A DNA stretch of 11,781 bases from DASVEE01 sp036399695 (GTDB lineage Bacteria; Acidobacteriota; Thermoanaerobaculia; Gp7-AA8), in contig DASWMP010000377.1 of NCBI GenBank assembly GCA_036399695.1, forward strand, positions 1 through 11,781, read 5' to 3'. The stretch's first letter is position 1. Each line of letters opens with the position of its first letter. The notes below the pieces were generated by a model that did no database searches, was not told where the DNA came from, and was given only the letters and a program-made list of their open reading frames with translations. Below are positions 5,300 through 11,781 of this stretch, in pieces. The position numbers and the translations under genes are program-made.

Positions 5300-6781
5300 G
5301 TGTCCACCCCCATCTCGATCAAGCGCCTCGCGATGTGCATCGCCGTGGCCGGGCTGATTCTGCTCATCCCGGTGACGGCCGACTTCACCTCGGCCATCCG
5401 CACGACGGTCGCCGTTGGGCTGCTGATGGCGTCACTCTGGCTCACCGAGGCGGTGCCGATGGGGCTCGCGGCGCTGCTGCCGCTGGTGCTCTTCCCGCTC
5501 ACCGGCATCGCCACGACGGAGAAGATCGCCGCGCCGTACGCGAACTCCGCGGTCTTCCTGTTCATGGGCGGCTTCCTCGTCTCGGCGACGTTCGAGCGCT
5601 GGGGACTGCACCGCCGCATCGCCTTCAACGCGTTACGCCGCGTCGGCACGGCTCCGCGGCGCATCGTCTTCGCCGTCATGCTCGTGACGGCGCTGCTCTC
5701 GATGTGGATCTCGAACACCGCGACGACGCTCATGATGGCGCCGATCGCGGTGGCCCTCGTCGGCGGCCTCGGTGCCAAGCGTGACGAGCACAACCCGCTC
5801 GGCGAAGCGACGCTCCTCGGCGTGGCCTACGGCGCTTCACTCGGCGGCATCGGCACGCCCATCGGCACACCGACGAACCTCATCTTCCTCGGCGCGGCGC
5901 GGGAGCTCTTCCCGAACGCCAAGGTCATCACCTTCGCCGAGTGGATGGGCTTCGGCGTCGTTTACCTCGCGCTGGCGCTGCCGATCTGCTGGCTGCTGCT
6001 GATCGTCTCGGCGCGCGTGCCGCGCGGCGGCGCCGTGCCGATCGAGCAGCTCGGGCTCGAACGTCCGGGCCCGATGTCTCGCCCCGAAAAGACGGCGCTC
6101 GCGCTCTGCGTGGCCACGGCGCTCCTCTGGGTCTTCCGCGCCGACATCAACCTCGGCTCCTTCACGCTGCCCGGCTGGGCGAACCTCTTCGCCAGGCCGA
6201 AGTCGATCAACGACGCCACGGTGGCAATCGCGATGGCCTTCCTCGCGTTCCTGCTGCCCGTCGGCTCAGGGAAGCGGCTGCTCGATTGGGAGGAGTTCAA
6301 GCGCATCCCCTGGGACGTGCTGATCCTCTTCGGCGGCGGCTTCGCGCTCGCCGACGCGCTGGAGACGAGCGGCTTCTCGAAGTGGGCCGGCGCGAAGCTG
6401 GCGTTCGTCGGCAACTGGCACCCGGTACTGCTGATCGCCGTGGTGTGCATCGTCGTGACGCTGCTGTCCGAGGTGGCGTCGAACGTGGCCACGGCGACGG
6501 CCATGATGCCGGTGGCCGCGGCCCTCGCGGTCTCGATTGGCGTGCACCCCTACCTGCTGATGATTCCGGCGGTGCTCGCGGCCTCGTCCGGTTTCATGCT
6601 GCCGGTGGCCACCGCGCCGAACACGATCGCCTACGCGACGGGACTGATCCGCGTGAAGGCGATGGCGAGGTCCGGGCTGCTGCTCGACATCGCCGCGGCG
6701 ATCATCATCACGCTGCTGATCTTCACCGTCGTGCCGCGCGTGACGGGGATTGCGCTGTTTACCCCCCTCGCCGCGCGGTAA
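5300..6781 (+). CDS. DASS/SLC13-family sodium:anion symporter
   Basis: A 493-residue inner-membrane carrier of the divalent anion:sodium symporter family (SLC13, as in VcINDY and SdcS), which typically import C4-dicarboxylates, citrate or sulfate with Na+. Both halves of the inverted-repeat architecture are present. The first SNT motif is S138-N139-T140 followed by ATT, with hairpin loop GTPIGTPTNLIF (185-196). The second is S394-N395-V396-A-T-A, with hairpin loop GFMLPVATAPNTIAY (431-445). Hydrophobic segments fill the rest, starting at residues 12-25. Substrate cannot be read from the sequence; the second motif has Val in place of the usual Thr. The start is GTG 5300 without a clear Shine-Dalgarno; the next in-frame ATG (5333) would cut into the first helix. 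It is probably read from the HAD transcript across the repeat, or from an unseen promoter. The C-terminal end is normal. Confidence 0.92.
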   Translation: MSTPISIKRLAMCIAVAGLILLIPVTADFTSAIRTTVAVGLLMASLWLTEAVPMGLAALLPLVLFPLTGIATTEKIAAPYANSAVFLFMGGFLVSATFERWGLHRRIAFNALRRVGTAPRRIVFAVMLVTALLSMWISNTATTLMMAPIAVALVGGLGAKRDEHNPLGEATLLGVAYGASLGGIGTPIGTPTNLIFLGAARELFPNAKVITFAEWMGFGVVYLALALPICWLLLIVSARVPRGGAVPIEQLGLERPGPMSRPEKTALALCVATALLWVFRADINLGSFTLPGWANLFARPKSINDATVAIAMAFLAFLLPVGSGKRLLDWEEFKRIPWDVLILFGGGFALADALETSGFSKWAGAKLAFVGNWHPVLLIAVVCIVVTLLSEVASNVATATAMMPVAAALAVSIGVHPYLLMIPAVLAASSGFMLPVATAPNTIAYATGLIRVKAMARSGLLLDIAAAIIITLLIFTVVPRVTGIALFTPLAAR

Positions 6782-6788
6782 GAAATGA

Positions 6789-6827
6789 TCTCGGAGTGCG
6801 GCGGCTAAGCGCCACCGCACTCCAAGA
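6789..6827. repeat. GGAGTGCGG palindromic repeat, copy 2 (short form)
   Basis: GGAGTGCGGCGGC (6793-6805) pairs with GCCACCGCACTCC (6811-6823) with one mismatch and a 5-nt loop. TCT/AGA bases outside extend the stem after one mismatch. It shares the GATCT[T/C]GGAGTGCGG left end with copy 1. It fills most of the 51-bp space between the converging symporter and HYR genes, 7 nt after one stop and 5 nt before the other. It may act as a bidirectional terminator, although no T-tract is present. Confidence 0.85.
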
Positions 6828-6832
6828 CTTGC

Positions 6833-8614
6833 CTATCTTCTGGCCGCCCTCCGCCGCGTCGGGGCCGCTGGCGGCAGGGTGCCCGGGTTCCCGTTGTCGT
6901 GGAGGACGCGCACGTCGACGCTGCCGGTGGTGCGGTTGCCCGCTTCGTCCGTCACCTCGACGTGGATCGTGTAGATGCGGCCGAGGCTCTGGCCGGTGCG
7001 CTCCGCGCGGAGCTCGACGGTGAGCGGGCCGGTGATCCGCCAGTCATTCGCGGCGATCGGTTCGTTCGCCGTCACCTTGACGATGCGGGCCAGACCTTCG
7101 TTCGTCACCACCGTCACGGTCACGGGCACCATCTTGTGGTCGGGCGGAAAGAGGACGGCGGGCGTGGCCGTGACGCTTTCGATGACCGGCGCGTCGACGT
7201 CGAAGACCACCACGCTGAAGCTGCCGCTGGTGCTCTTGCCATTCGCCGCCGTGGCCGTGCAGGTGACGATGGTCTGGCCGAGCGGGAAGATCGAGCCGGA
7301 CGGCGGCGTGCAGACGACCGGCGCATGGGAGAGCGCCTCGAACACGACCACGGCGCCGGCGTTGCTCGTCGCCTCCACCATCATGTCGGCCGGCAGCGTG
7401 AGCGTCGGCGCGCCTTCTTCCCCTTTTTCGACGACCGTCACGTCGAACGTGCCGCTCCTGATGCCGCCGTTCCCTGCCGCGGCGATGCAGACGACCGTCG
7501 TCGTACCGATCGGAAACAGCGAGCCGGACGTCGGCGTGCACCCCACCGGCGCGTCCGAGGTGACGACGTACGTCACCTCCGCGCCCGCCTCGCTCGTCGC
7601 CGTCACCGTGATGTCGTCCGGCAGCACCAGCGTCGGCGGGGTCGGCCCTTCGACCACCGTCACGTTGAAACTGCCGCTGGTGGACGCGCCGCTCGCGAAC
7701 GTGGCGGTACAGGAGACGCGGGTCGTGCCGATGGCGAACAGCGAGTCGGAGGCAGGCGTGCAGGTGACGGCACCGTTCGACTTCACCTCGAACGAGACGA
7801 TCGTGCCGGCGCTGGTCGCCGCGATGACGCTGACGTCCGCCGGCAGCACGAGCGTCGGCGGTGCGGTCGACGGCATGACCGTCACGTAGAAGCTGCCGGT
7901 ATCGGTGGCGCCGTTCGAGGAGGCGGTGCCGACGCACGTCACGGTGCTGCGGCCGATCGGGAAGAGCGATCCTGAAGGGGGCGTGCAGACGACGGCCACA
8001 TGACCTTCGTTCGGATCCATCCCTCGGACCTCGAACTCGACGACCGCCCCTTCGCTGCTCGTCGCCGGCACGGTGATCGGATCGGGGAGCATCAGCATCG
8101 GCCGCACGGCCGCGACGACCGTGACGTAAAAACTGCCGACCGCCGACTCCGTGTGGGAGTCGGTGGCCGCACAGCGGACCTCCGTCCGCCACACCGGGAA
8201 GAGCGACCCCGAAGGCCTGGAGCAATTGACCGGGACCGGCCCGTCGACGAGATCGACCGCCGTGGCGGTGTAGTGGACGATCGCGCCGTCCCGCTGCGTC
8301 GACTCGAGCAGGATCTCGCTCGGGAGTGTCATGACTGGCGGCGTCGTGTCCGAAACATAGACGTTGAACTCTCCCGAGCCGCTGCCGCTATCGTCCGTGG
8401 CCGTGCAGCGGACGGTCGTCAGGCCGAGCGGAAACAGCGCGCCGGACTGATGGGAGCAGGTCAGCGTCCCGCTCGAAGCCGAGACCTCGAACTCCGCGAC
8501 CGCCCCCCGCGGCCCGGTCGCTTCGACCTGCACGTGAACCGGCACATGAACCACCGGCGAGGCCGCGAAGACAACAGTAGGGAACAGCAACAGGAAAGCA
8601 CCGAGCAGACGCAT
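6833..8614 (-). CDS. Secreted multi-HYR (hyalin repeat) protein
   Basis: A 593-residue exported protein. MRLLGAFLLLFPTVVFA is a Sec signal peptide with likely cleavage after residue 17 or 18. Six HYR domains (Ig-like beta sandwiches) follow at about 19-88, 92-167, 171-247, 252-322, 327-396 and 402-471. Each contains one pair of cysteines exactly 17 residues apart (53/70, 131/148, 210/227, 285/302, 359/376, 435/452), inside a pattern close to CTPPSGSLFPIGxTxVxC. A disulfide per repeat is likely after export. Residues 473-571 form a different Ig-like domain with the LFPPDHKMVPV segment that often follows HYR repeats. The tail is Pro/Arg-rich, with no recognised sorting signal. HYR domains usually serve adhesion or as spacers. 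The start is Met at 8614, where the signal peptide begins; the upstream in-frame ATG at 8725 lies inside a spacer repeat. No Shine-Dalgarno seen. Confidence 0.9.
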   Translation of the reverse strand: MRLLGAFLLLFPTVVFAASPVVHVPVHVQVEATGPRGAVAEFEVSASSGTLTCSHQSGALFPLGLTTVRCTATDDSGSGSGEFNVYVSDTTPPVMTLPSEILLESTQRDGAIVHYTATAVDLVDGPVPVNCSRPSGSLFPVWRTEVRCAATDSHTESAVGSFYVTVVAAVRPMLMLPDPITVPATSSEGAVVEFEVRGMDPNEGHVAVVCTPPSGSLFPIGRSTVTCVGTASSNGATDTGSFYVTVMPSTAPPTLVLPADVSVIAATSAGTIVSFEVKSNGAVTCTPASDSLFAIGTTRVSCTATFASGASTSGSFNVTVVEGPTPPTLVLPDDITVTATSEAGAEVTYVVTSDAPVGCTPTSGSLFPIGTTTVVCIAAAGNGGIRSGTFDVTVVEKGEEGAPTLTLPADMMVEATSNAGAVVVFEALSHAPVVCTPPSGSIFPLGQTIVTCTATAANGKSTSGSFSVVVFDVDAPVIESVTATPAVLFPPDHKMVPVTVTVVTNEGLARIVKVTANEPIAANDWRITGPLTVELRAERTGQSLGRIYTIHVEVTDEAGNRTTGSVDVRVLHDNGNPGTLPPAAPTRRRAARR

Positions 8615-8691
8615 GTCCGAATCGGGCGTACACGTCGCGTACCAAAGGGAGCGCGGCCCGTCGCTTTTGTGATGAGTGCCCGGAACGATGA

Positions 8692-8767
8692 GACCAATGG
8701 GACAGATGGGACCTATAGGACTCATGGTGAACCCGCGGAGCCATAGGTCCGATCTGTCCCATTGGTC
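8692..8767. repeat. Inverted repeat with 9-nt periodic left arm
   Basis: The left arm reads ATGGGACAG, ATGGGACCT, ATAGGACTC, ATGG (8697-8727), three 9-nt units and a partial one. From GACCAATGGGACAGAT (8692-8707) onward it pairs with ATCTGTCCCATTGGTC (8752-8767) and, past one mismatch, GGGACCTAT-type bases pair with ATAGGTCC (8743-8750). The loop is about 25-30 nt. It lies in the 170-bp spacer between the helicase and HYR genes, both on the minus strand, ending 17 nt after the helicase stop codon. A terminator or a dispersed repeat are both possible. Confidence 0.75.
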
Positions 8768-8784
8768 CCATCGGGGTTCTGCCC

Positions 8785-11484
8785 CTACTCGTACGCCAGC
8801 AGCCCTTCCAGCTCCTCCACCGTGAACTGCTTCACCAGCCCCGGGTCATCGGGGCGCAGCAGGTCGGTGGCGAGATCGGCTTTCTTCGCGATCAGCGCAT
8901 CGATCTTCTCTTCCAACGTGCCGCGGGTGATCAGCTTGATGACCTGCACGCCCTTGTTCTGCCCCAGGCGATGCACGCGGTCCGTGGCCTGGTCTTCGCG
9001 GGCCTGGTTCCACCAGCGGTCGTAGTGGATGACCACCGACGCGCTCGTCAGGTCGATGCCCAGGCCGCCGGCGCGGAGGGAAGCGGTGAAGACGCGGCAG
9101 TCCGGGTCCTCGCGGAAGCGCCAGATCTGCTGGCCCCGCTCCACCGTCGCCCCTTTGATCGAGGCGTAACCGATCTCCTGCTTCTCGAGATGCTGCTCGA
9201 TCAGCTCCAGCATCTTCAGATACTGGCTGAAGACGACCACCTTCAGGCCGCTGGCCATGCACTCGTTGATCAGGTCGACGAACAGCTCCCACTTGCCGGA
9301 CGTGGTGGCGTCCGTGGCGAGACCGCCGGTGACGGACGCCGGGTGATTGCAGATCTGCTTGAGGTAATTGAGCGCGGCGAACACATGGATGTACGGGATC
9401 TTGCCGCCGCCGCGCAGCAGCGCACGCAGCGGCTTGGCCCGCGCTTCCACCACCTCGCGATACAGCGCGCGCTGCTCCGCCGTCAGCTCGCAGTAGCGCT
9501 TGTCGACGATCTTCGGCGGGAGCTGCGTCAGCACCTGCGACTTCGTGCGGCGCAGGACGAACGGCCGCACGAGGCGTTGCAGCGTGGCCGTATCCTCGAT
9601 GTGCTTCGGCAGGTAACCGGGGACGACGAAGTCGAGGAGCGCCATCAGCTCCCGCCCGTGGTTCTCGACCGGTGTGCCGGTCAGACCGACGGCGATCCGC
9701 TTCTCGATGGCGCGAAGCGCCTGATGCGTCGACGTCTCCGAGTTCTTGATCGTCTGCACCTCGTCGAGGATCAGGAGGTCGAACTTCCGCCCGCGGAACT
9801 GCTCGATCCGGCTGCGCACGATGCCGTACGACGTCAGCGTCACGGTGATCCCGGGGACGTACTGCGCCAGCTTCTCCCGCCAGTGATCGAGGAGGGACGT
9901 CGGGCAGACGACCAGGACCGAGAGCTCCGGGTTGACGTACGTCAGGCCGCGGATCAGCGCCATCGCCTGGTGCGTCTTGCCGAGACCCATGTCGTCGCAG
10001 AGCAGCCCGCCGAAACCGTTCTGCTGGAGGAGCCAGAGCCAGTGGTAGCCGGTCTGCTGATACGCGTAAAGGTCCATGCCCAGGTCGGACGGCGCCGGGG
10101 CGTCGGCCGAGACCTGCAGCTCGTCGAACATCCTGAAGACGCGCTCGCACGACCCATCGCCGCTGAAGAGCTGCCGTCCGCGCAGCGAGCCGCGGATGCG
10201 CAGCAGCTCGAGCTTCGTCAGCAGCACGCGGCCGTTCTTGCCGACGGTGGCGCCGTCGAGCCAGGAGAACTGCGGGTCCGTCACGTCGATCCAGAGGCTG
10301 CCGCGGTTCAACGCCCGGACGCCGTCCTTGCGGGCTTTGGCCATCTCGGCGGCGGTGACGACCTGGTCGCCGGCTTTGAACGTGATGCTCGCTTCGAGGA
10401 GGTCGCGGTGCGGCGCGGCAAAGTCGAAGACGACTTCGTCCTCCAGCCGTACCGGCTGGGCGTTGCGGACGTTTTCGGGGGCGAGCGTGGCCGGCATCTT
10501 CGCCAGCTCGTCGCGATGCTTTTCGATGAAGTCGAAAACCTCCGCCTCGGGGATGACGGTCTCCCGGTCGAACGGCAGCCCGGCGGCAGGACGCATGTCG
10601 AAGAGGAAGGACTGCTCCCCCGCCCGCTTCTCGGCAAACATCGCCGGCATCGGCGCGGGGGTGGCGAAGAGCTTCCCGACCAGGCACCAGCGGCCGAAGC
10701 GGGGCAGGGCGGCCCGCTCGTGGATCTTCGCGTCGCGGGTGAGGAGCACCGGGACGAAACGGAGGGCGCGCTCGGCCGTCAGCTCGATGCGGAACGAAGG
10801 TGTGACCCCTTCGCGCATGACGTCGAAACCCCCGGCCCGGGCGATGGCACCGCTCCGCGTCTCGATGACCTGCTCGACCGCGTTCGCCGGCAGCGGCACC
10901 TCGACGCCCTCGGCCAGGAGGAAAAGCGCCCCGTCGCGCAGGACGAGCTTCGCCCCGGCGCCGTCTCCGAATCGTAGAAACATCGCCTTGGCCCAGCGGT
11001 ACCAGGCGGACGACTCCCACAGCAGCCGCGTGCTGCCGGAGCCCCGCTTGAGGAGCTCCTGCTCCTGATCCGTGAGCACGTACTTGCGCAGCACCTGCTC
11101 CCGCGGGTCGGCGCTCCCCTCCCCAGCCAGCTCCCGCGCCTCGGAGAACGACGCGAAGCCGATCGCCCGCCACATGCTCGTCTCGAACTGCTCCCCCGGC
11201 AGCGCCCCGTTCCCGGCCGAGATACGGGAGACCAGCACAGCGACGTGCCGGCAGAGGTCGTCCGGCTTCATCCAGGCCACACAGGTACACCGCCCGGCCA
11301 CGACGCGCGTCGGCTCGAGCAGCGCGATGGGCGTGAACGACCGCCGCTCGTTCTCCGTCACCGTCCCGGTGTACGCCGACCGGAAAAACAGCGGATTGTG
11401 CAGCAGCAACTTGCCGCCATTCGTCTCGAGGGTCTTGAGCGTAGAGGTAGAGAAAGCAGAGCGAAACCGATCGGGAACGGGCAT
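8785..11484 (-). CDS. SWIM zinc-finger SNF2-family DNA-dependent ATPase (helicase-like)
   Basis: An 899-residue Swi2/Snf2-type ATPase, the usual length for the bacterial group with a SWIM finger. The N-terminal SWIM motif CxC...CxH is C66, C68, C78, H80. Residues 100-465 are a long, poorly conserved region. The RecA-like lobes follow: a Q-like YQQTGYHWL (475-483), motif I DDMGLGKT (497-504), Ia LVVCPTSLLDHW (524-535), II DEVQ (574-577), III LTGTP (601-605), and FVLRRTK (642-648). The second lobe has KVVVFSQY (748-755), motif V SLRAGGLGIDL (802-812) and motif VI DQATDRVHRLGQ (831-842) with its arginine fingers. All ATPase motifs are intact; DEVQ replaces the more usual DEAQ/DEAH. Such proteins translocate on duplex DNA and remodel bound proteins, for example RNA polymerase (RapA is a distant relative). 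The start at 11484 has no Shine-Dalgarno. There is no adjacent nuclease or methylase, so a defence role is not supported. Confidence 0.93.
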   Translation of the reverse strand: MPVPDRFRSAFSTSTLKTLETNGGKLLLHNPLFFRSAYTGTVTENERRSFTPIALLEPTRVVAGRCTCVAWMKPDDLCRHVAVLVSRISAGNGALPGEQFETSMWRAIGFASFSEARELAGEGSADPREQVLRKYVLTDQEQELLKRGSGSTRLLWESSAWYRWAKAMFLRFGDGAGAKLVLRDGALFLLAEGVEVPLPANAVEQVIETRSGAIARAGGFDVMREGVTPSFRIELTAERALRFVPVLLTRDAKIHERAALPRFGRWCLVGKLFATPAPMPAMFAEKRAGEQSFLFDMRPAAGLPFDRETVIPEAEVFDFIEKHRDELAKMPATLAPENVRNAQPVRLEDEVVFDFAAPHRDLLEASITFKAGDQVVTAAEMAKARKDGVRALNRGSLWIDVTDPQFSWLDGATVGKNGRVLLTKLELLRIRGSLRGRQLFSGDGSCERVFRMFDELQVSADAPAPSDLGMDLYAYQQTGYHWLWLLQQNGFGGLLCDDMGLGKTHQAMALIRGLTYVNPELSVLVVCPTSLLDHWREKLAQYVPGITVTLTSYGIVRSRIEQFRGRKFDLLILDEVQTIKNSETSTHQALRAIEKRIAVGLTGTPVENHGRELMALLDFVVPGYLPKHIEDTATLQRLVRPFVLRRTKSQVLTQLPPKIVDKRYCELTAEQRALYREVVEARAKPLRALLRGGGKIPYIHVFAALNYLKQICNHPASVTGGLATDATTSGKWELFVDLINECMASGLKVVVFSQYLKMLELIEQHLEKQEIGYASIKGATVERGQQIWRFREDPDCRVFTASLRAGGLGIDLTSASVVIHYDRWWNQAREDQATDRVHRLGQNKGVQVIKLITRGTLEEKIDALIAKKADLATDLLRPDDPGLVKQFTVEELEGLLAYE

Positions 11485-11499
11485 GGTGGCGAAGCCGGG

Positions 11500-11505
11500 A
11501 TTGTA
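11500..11505 (-). promoter_or_regulatory. Candidate -10 box for the SNF2 gene
   Basis: On the minus strand TACAAT (5 of 6 match to TATAAT) lies 15 nt before the ATG at 11484. No -35 match is visible at the expected distance. The predicted leader would be only about 9 nt, again without a Shine-Dalgarno. Confidence 0.3.
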
Positions 11506-11548
11506 GCGGGTGTCTACGGTGGGCGGGAGACTTGACTTCGCCGGGGGC

Positions 11549-11585
11549 GTTGTCCGTTGTTCGTTGTCCGTTGTTCGTTGTCCGT
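11549..11585. repeat. Heptanucleotide tandem array GTTGT[C/T]C, five units
   Basis: Five consecutive 7-nt units alternate GTTGTCC and GTTGTTC from 11549 to 11583, followed by GT. The alternation makes a 14-nt higher-order unit repeated 2.5 times. The array is non-coding and lies 65 bp upstream of the helicase start codon. It resembles the short tandemly repeated heptamers known from some bacterial spacers, e.g. cyanobacterial STRR elements; no function is evident. Confidence 0.85.
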
Positions 11586-11602
11586 GCTCCGCTGCGCGAC
11601 GA

Positions 11603-11648
11603 GTATGGAGTGCGGCAGCGACGCCTCATCAGCTGCCGCACTCCGTAC
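11603..11648. repeat. GGAGTGCGG palindromic repeat, copy 3
   Basis: GGAGTGCGGCAGC (11607-11619) is an exact reverse complement of GCTGCCGCACTCC (11632-11644). The stem extends outward through a T-G pair and three further pairs (GTA with TAC), with a 12-nt loop. The core is the same as in copies 1 and 2. The CG pair changes in the inner stem (GGTGGC, GGCGGC, GGCAGC) are mostly matched on the other arm, which suggests the folded form matters. It lies between the partial toxin gene and the SNF2 gene. Confidence 0.87.
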
Positions 11649-11658
11649 ACGTCGCCGA

Positions 11659-11677
11659 GAAATCGGAAATCGGAAAC
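11659..11677. repeat. Short heptamer array GAAATCG, 2.7 units
   Basis: Two exact units of GAAATCG (11659-11672) are followed by GAAAC. The array ends at the first base of the toxin gene's stop triplet (11677-11679 on the minus strand). It is a second 7-nt repeat within 100 bp of the first, with a different unit sequence. Confidence 0.65.
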
Positions 11678-11781
11678 TACATCGTCGGCGAGAGGCGGTT
11701 CAGCCAGTAGCCAGGACGTCTCCGGTGGTGAGCGATCGCCACCACGATCAGCTCGTCCGGCTCCGCAACATAGATGACGTC
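11677..11781 (-). CDS. C-terminal fragment of a RelE/ParE-type toxin (runs off the window)
   Basis: The minus strand encodes 34 residues then TAG (11677-11679). They read DVIYVAEPDELIVVAIAHH followed by RRRPGYWLNRLSPTM. This is the typical C-terminal strand and tail of RelE/ParE-superfamily toxins of type II toxin-antitoxin systems: a V-Y-x(3)-E/D strand turn, the strand LIVVAIAH, and an Arg-rich R-R-P-G-Y-W ending. RelE members cut mRNA at the ribosome and ParE members inhibit gyrase; this fragment cannot tell them apart. The N-terminus, start codon and any antitoxin gene lie beyond the right edge; an antitoxin would normally sit immediately upstream on the same strand. Good third-position bias supports real coding. 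The call rests on a short stretch, but its residue pattern is distinctive. Confidence 0.75.
   Translation of the reverse strand, partial: DVIYVAEPDELIVVAIAHHRRRPGYWLNRLSPTM

Noticed and set aside
8615..8725. N-terminal extension of the HYR protein from the ATG at 8725
   Set aside because: The extra 37 residues come from the 9-nt repeat and spacer and would bury the signal peptide that begins at the Met at 8614.
8971..10977. A 668-residue plus-strand open frame opposite the SNF2 gene
   Set aside because: Its composition (very rich in Arg, Asp, Val, Leu, Gln) is that of an antisense shadow, and the minus strand encodes a full set of SNF2 motifs.
3350..11648. Spacer palindromes as a CRISPR array or integron attachment sites
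   Set aside because: They are isolated, with no regular spacing, no spacers and no cas or integrase gene nearby.
8846..11650. A 934-residue minus-strand open frame overlapping the SNF2 gene in another frame
   Set aside because: It has Arg/Ala/Pro-rich shadow composition and no motifs; it exists only because the true frame is GC-rich at third positions.

Overview
The window is GC-rich (about two-thirds G+C by eye) chromosomal DNA from a bacterium. Its third-position codon bias, a secreted protein built from HYR (hyalin) repeats, and several families of small palindromic and heptameric repeats in the spacers suggest Acidobacteriota or a similar soil or sediment phylum. That placement is inference: there is no rRNA or other marker gene. 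I see no tRNA, rRNA, CRISPR array, transposase or phage gene.

Left third (1-3053): an unrecognised helical protein (114-689) is followed by a perfect 13-bp hairpin. Next comes a minus-strand YdeI/OmpD-associated (OmdA) protein. It diverges from a plus-strand pair: a LURP-one-related (YxjI-like) protein with an unfamiliar N-terminal region, then a RibD-C/dihydrofolate-reductase-like protein 37 bp downstream, probably co-transcribed.

Middle (3054-6781): a 395-bp spacer carries a perfect 40-bp inverted repeat that supplies the stop codon of a minus-strand tandem-PilZ protein. The PilZ gene diverges from a HAD hydrolase of the haloacid-dehalogenase type II group. A palindromic repeat then separates the HAD gene from a complete DASS/SLC13 sodium:anion symporter.

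Right half (6782-11781): the symporter converges on a minus-strand secreted protein with six HYR repeats, with a second copy of the same palindrome between them. Upstream on the same strand is an 899-residue SWIM-SNF2 helicase. A third copy of the palindrome and two heptanucleotide arrays lie upstream of the helicase. The window ends inside a minus-strand gene that the six-frame ORFs do not show: the last 34 residues of a RelE/ParE-type toxin (11677-11781).

The genes do not form one obvious pathway; this looks like ordinary chromosome. The most notable signal is in the spacers: a three-copy GGAGTGCGG palindrome family, two other inverted repeats and two 7-nt tandem arrays, most of them placed at or within a few bases of stop codons. 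I found no convincing new multi-gene system.
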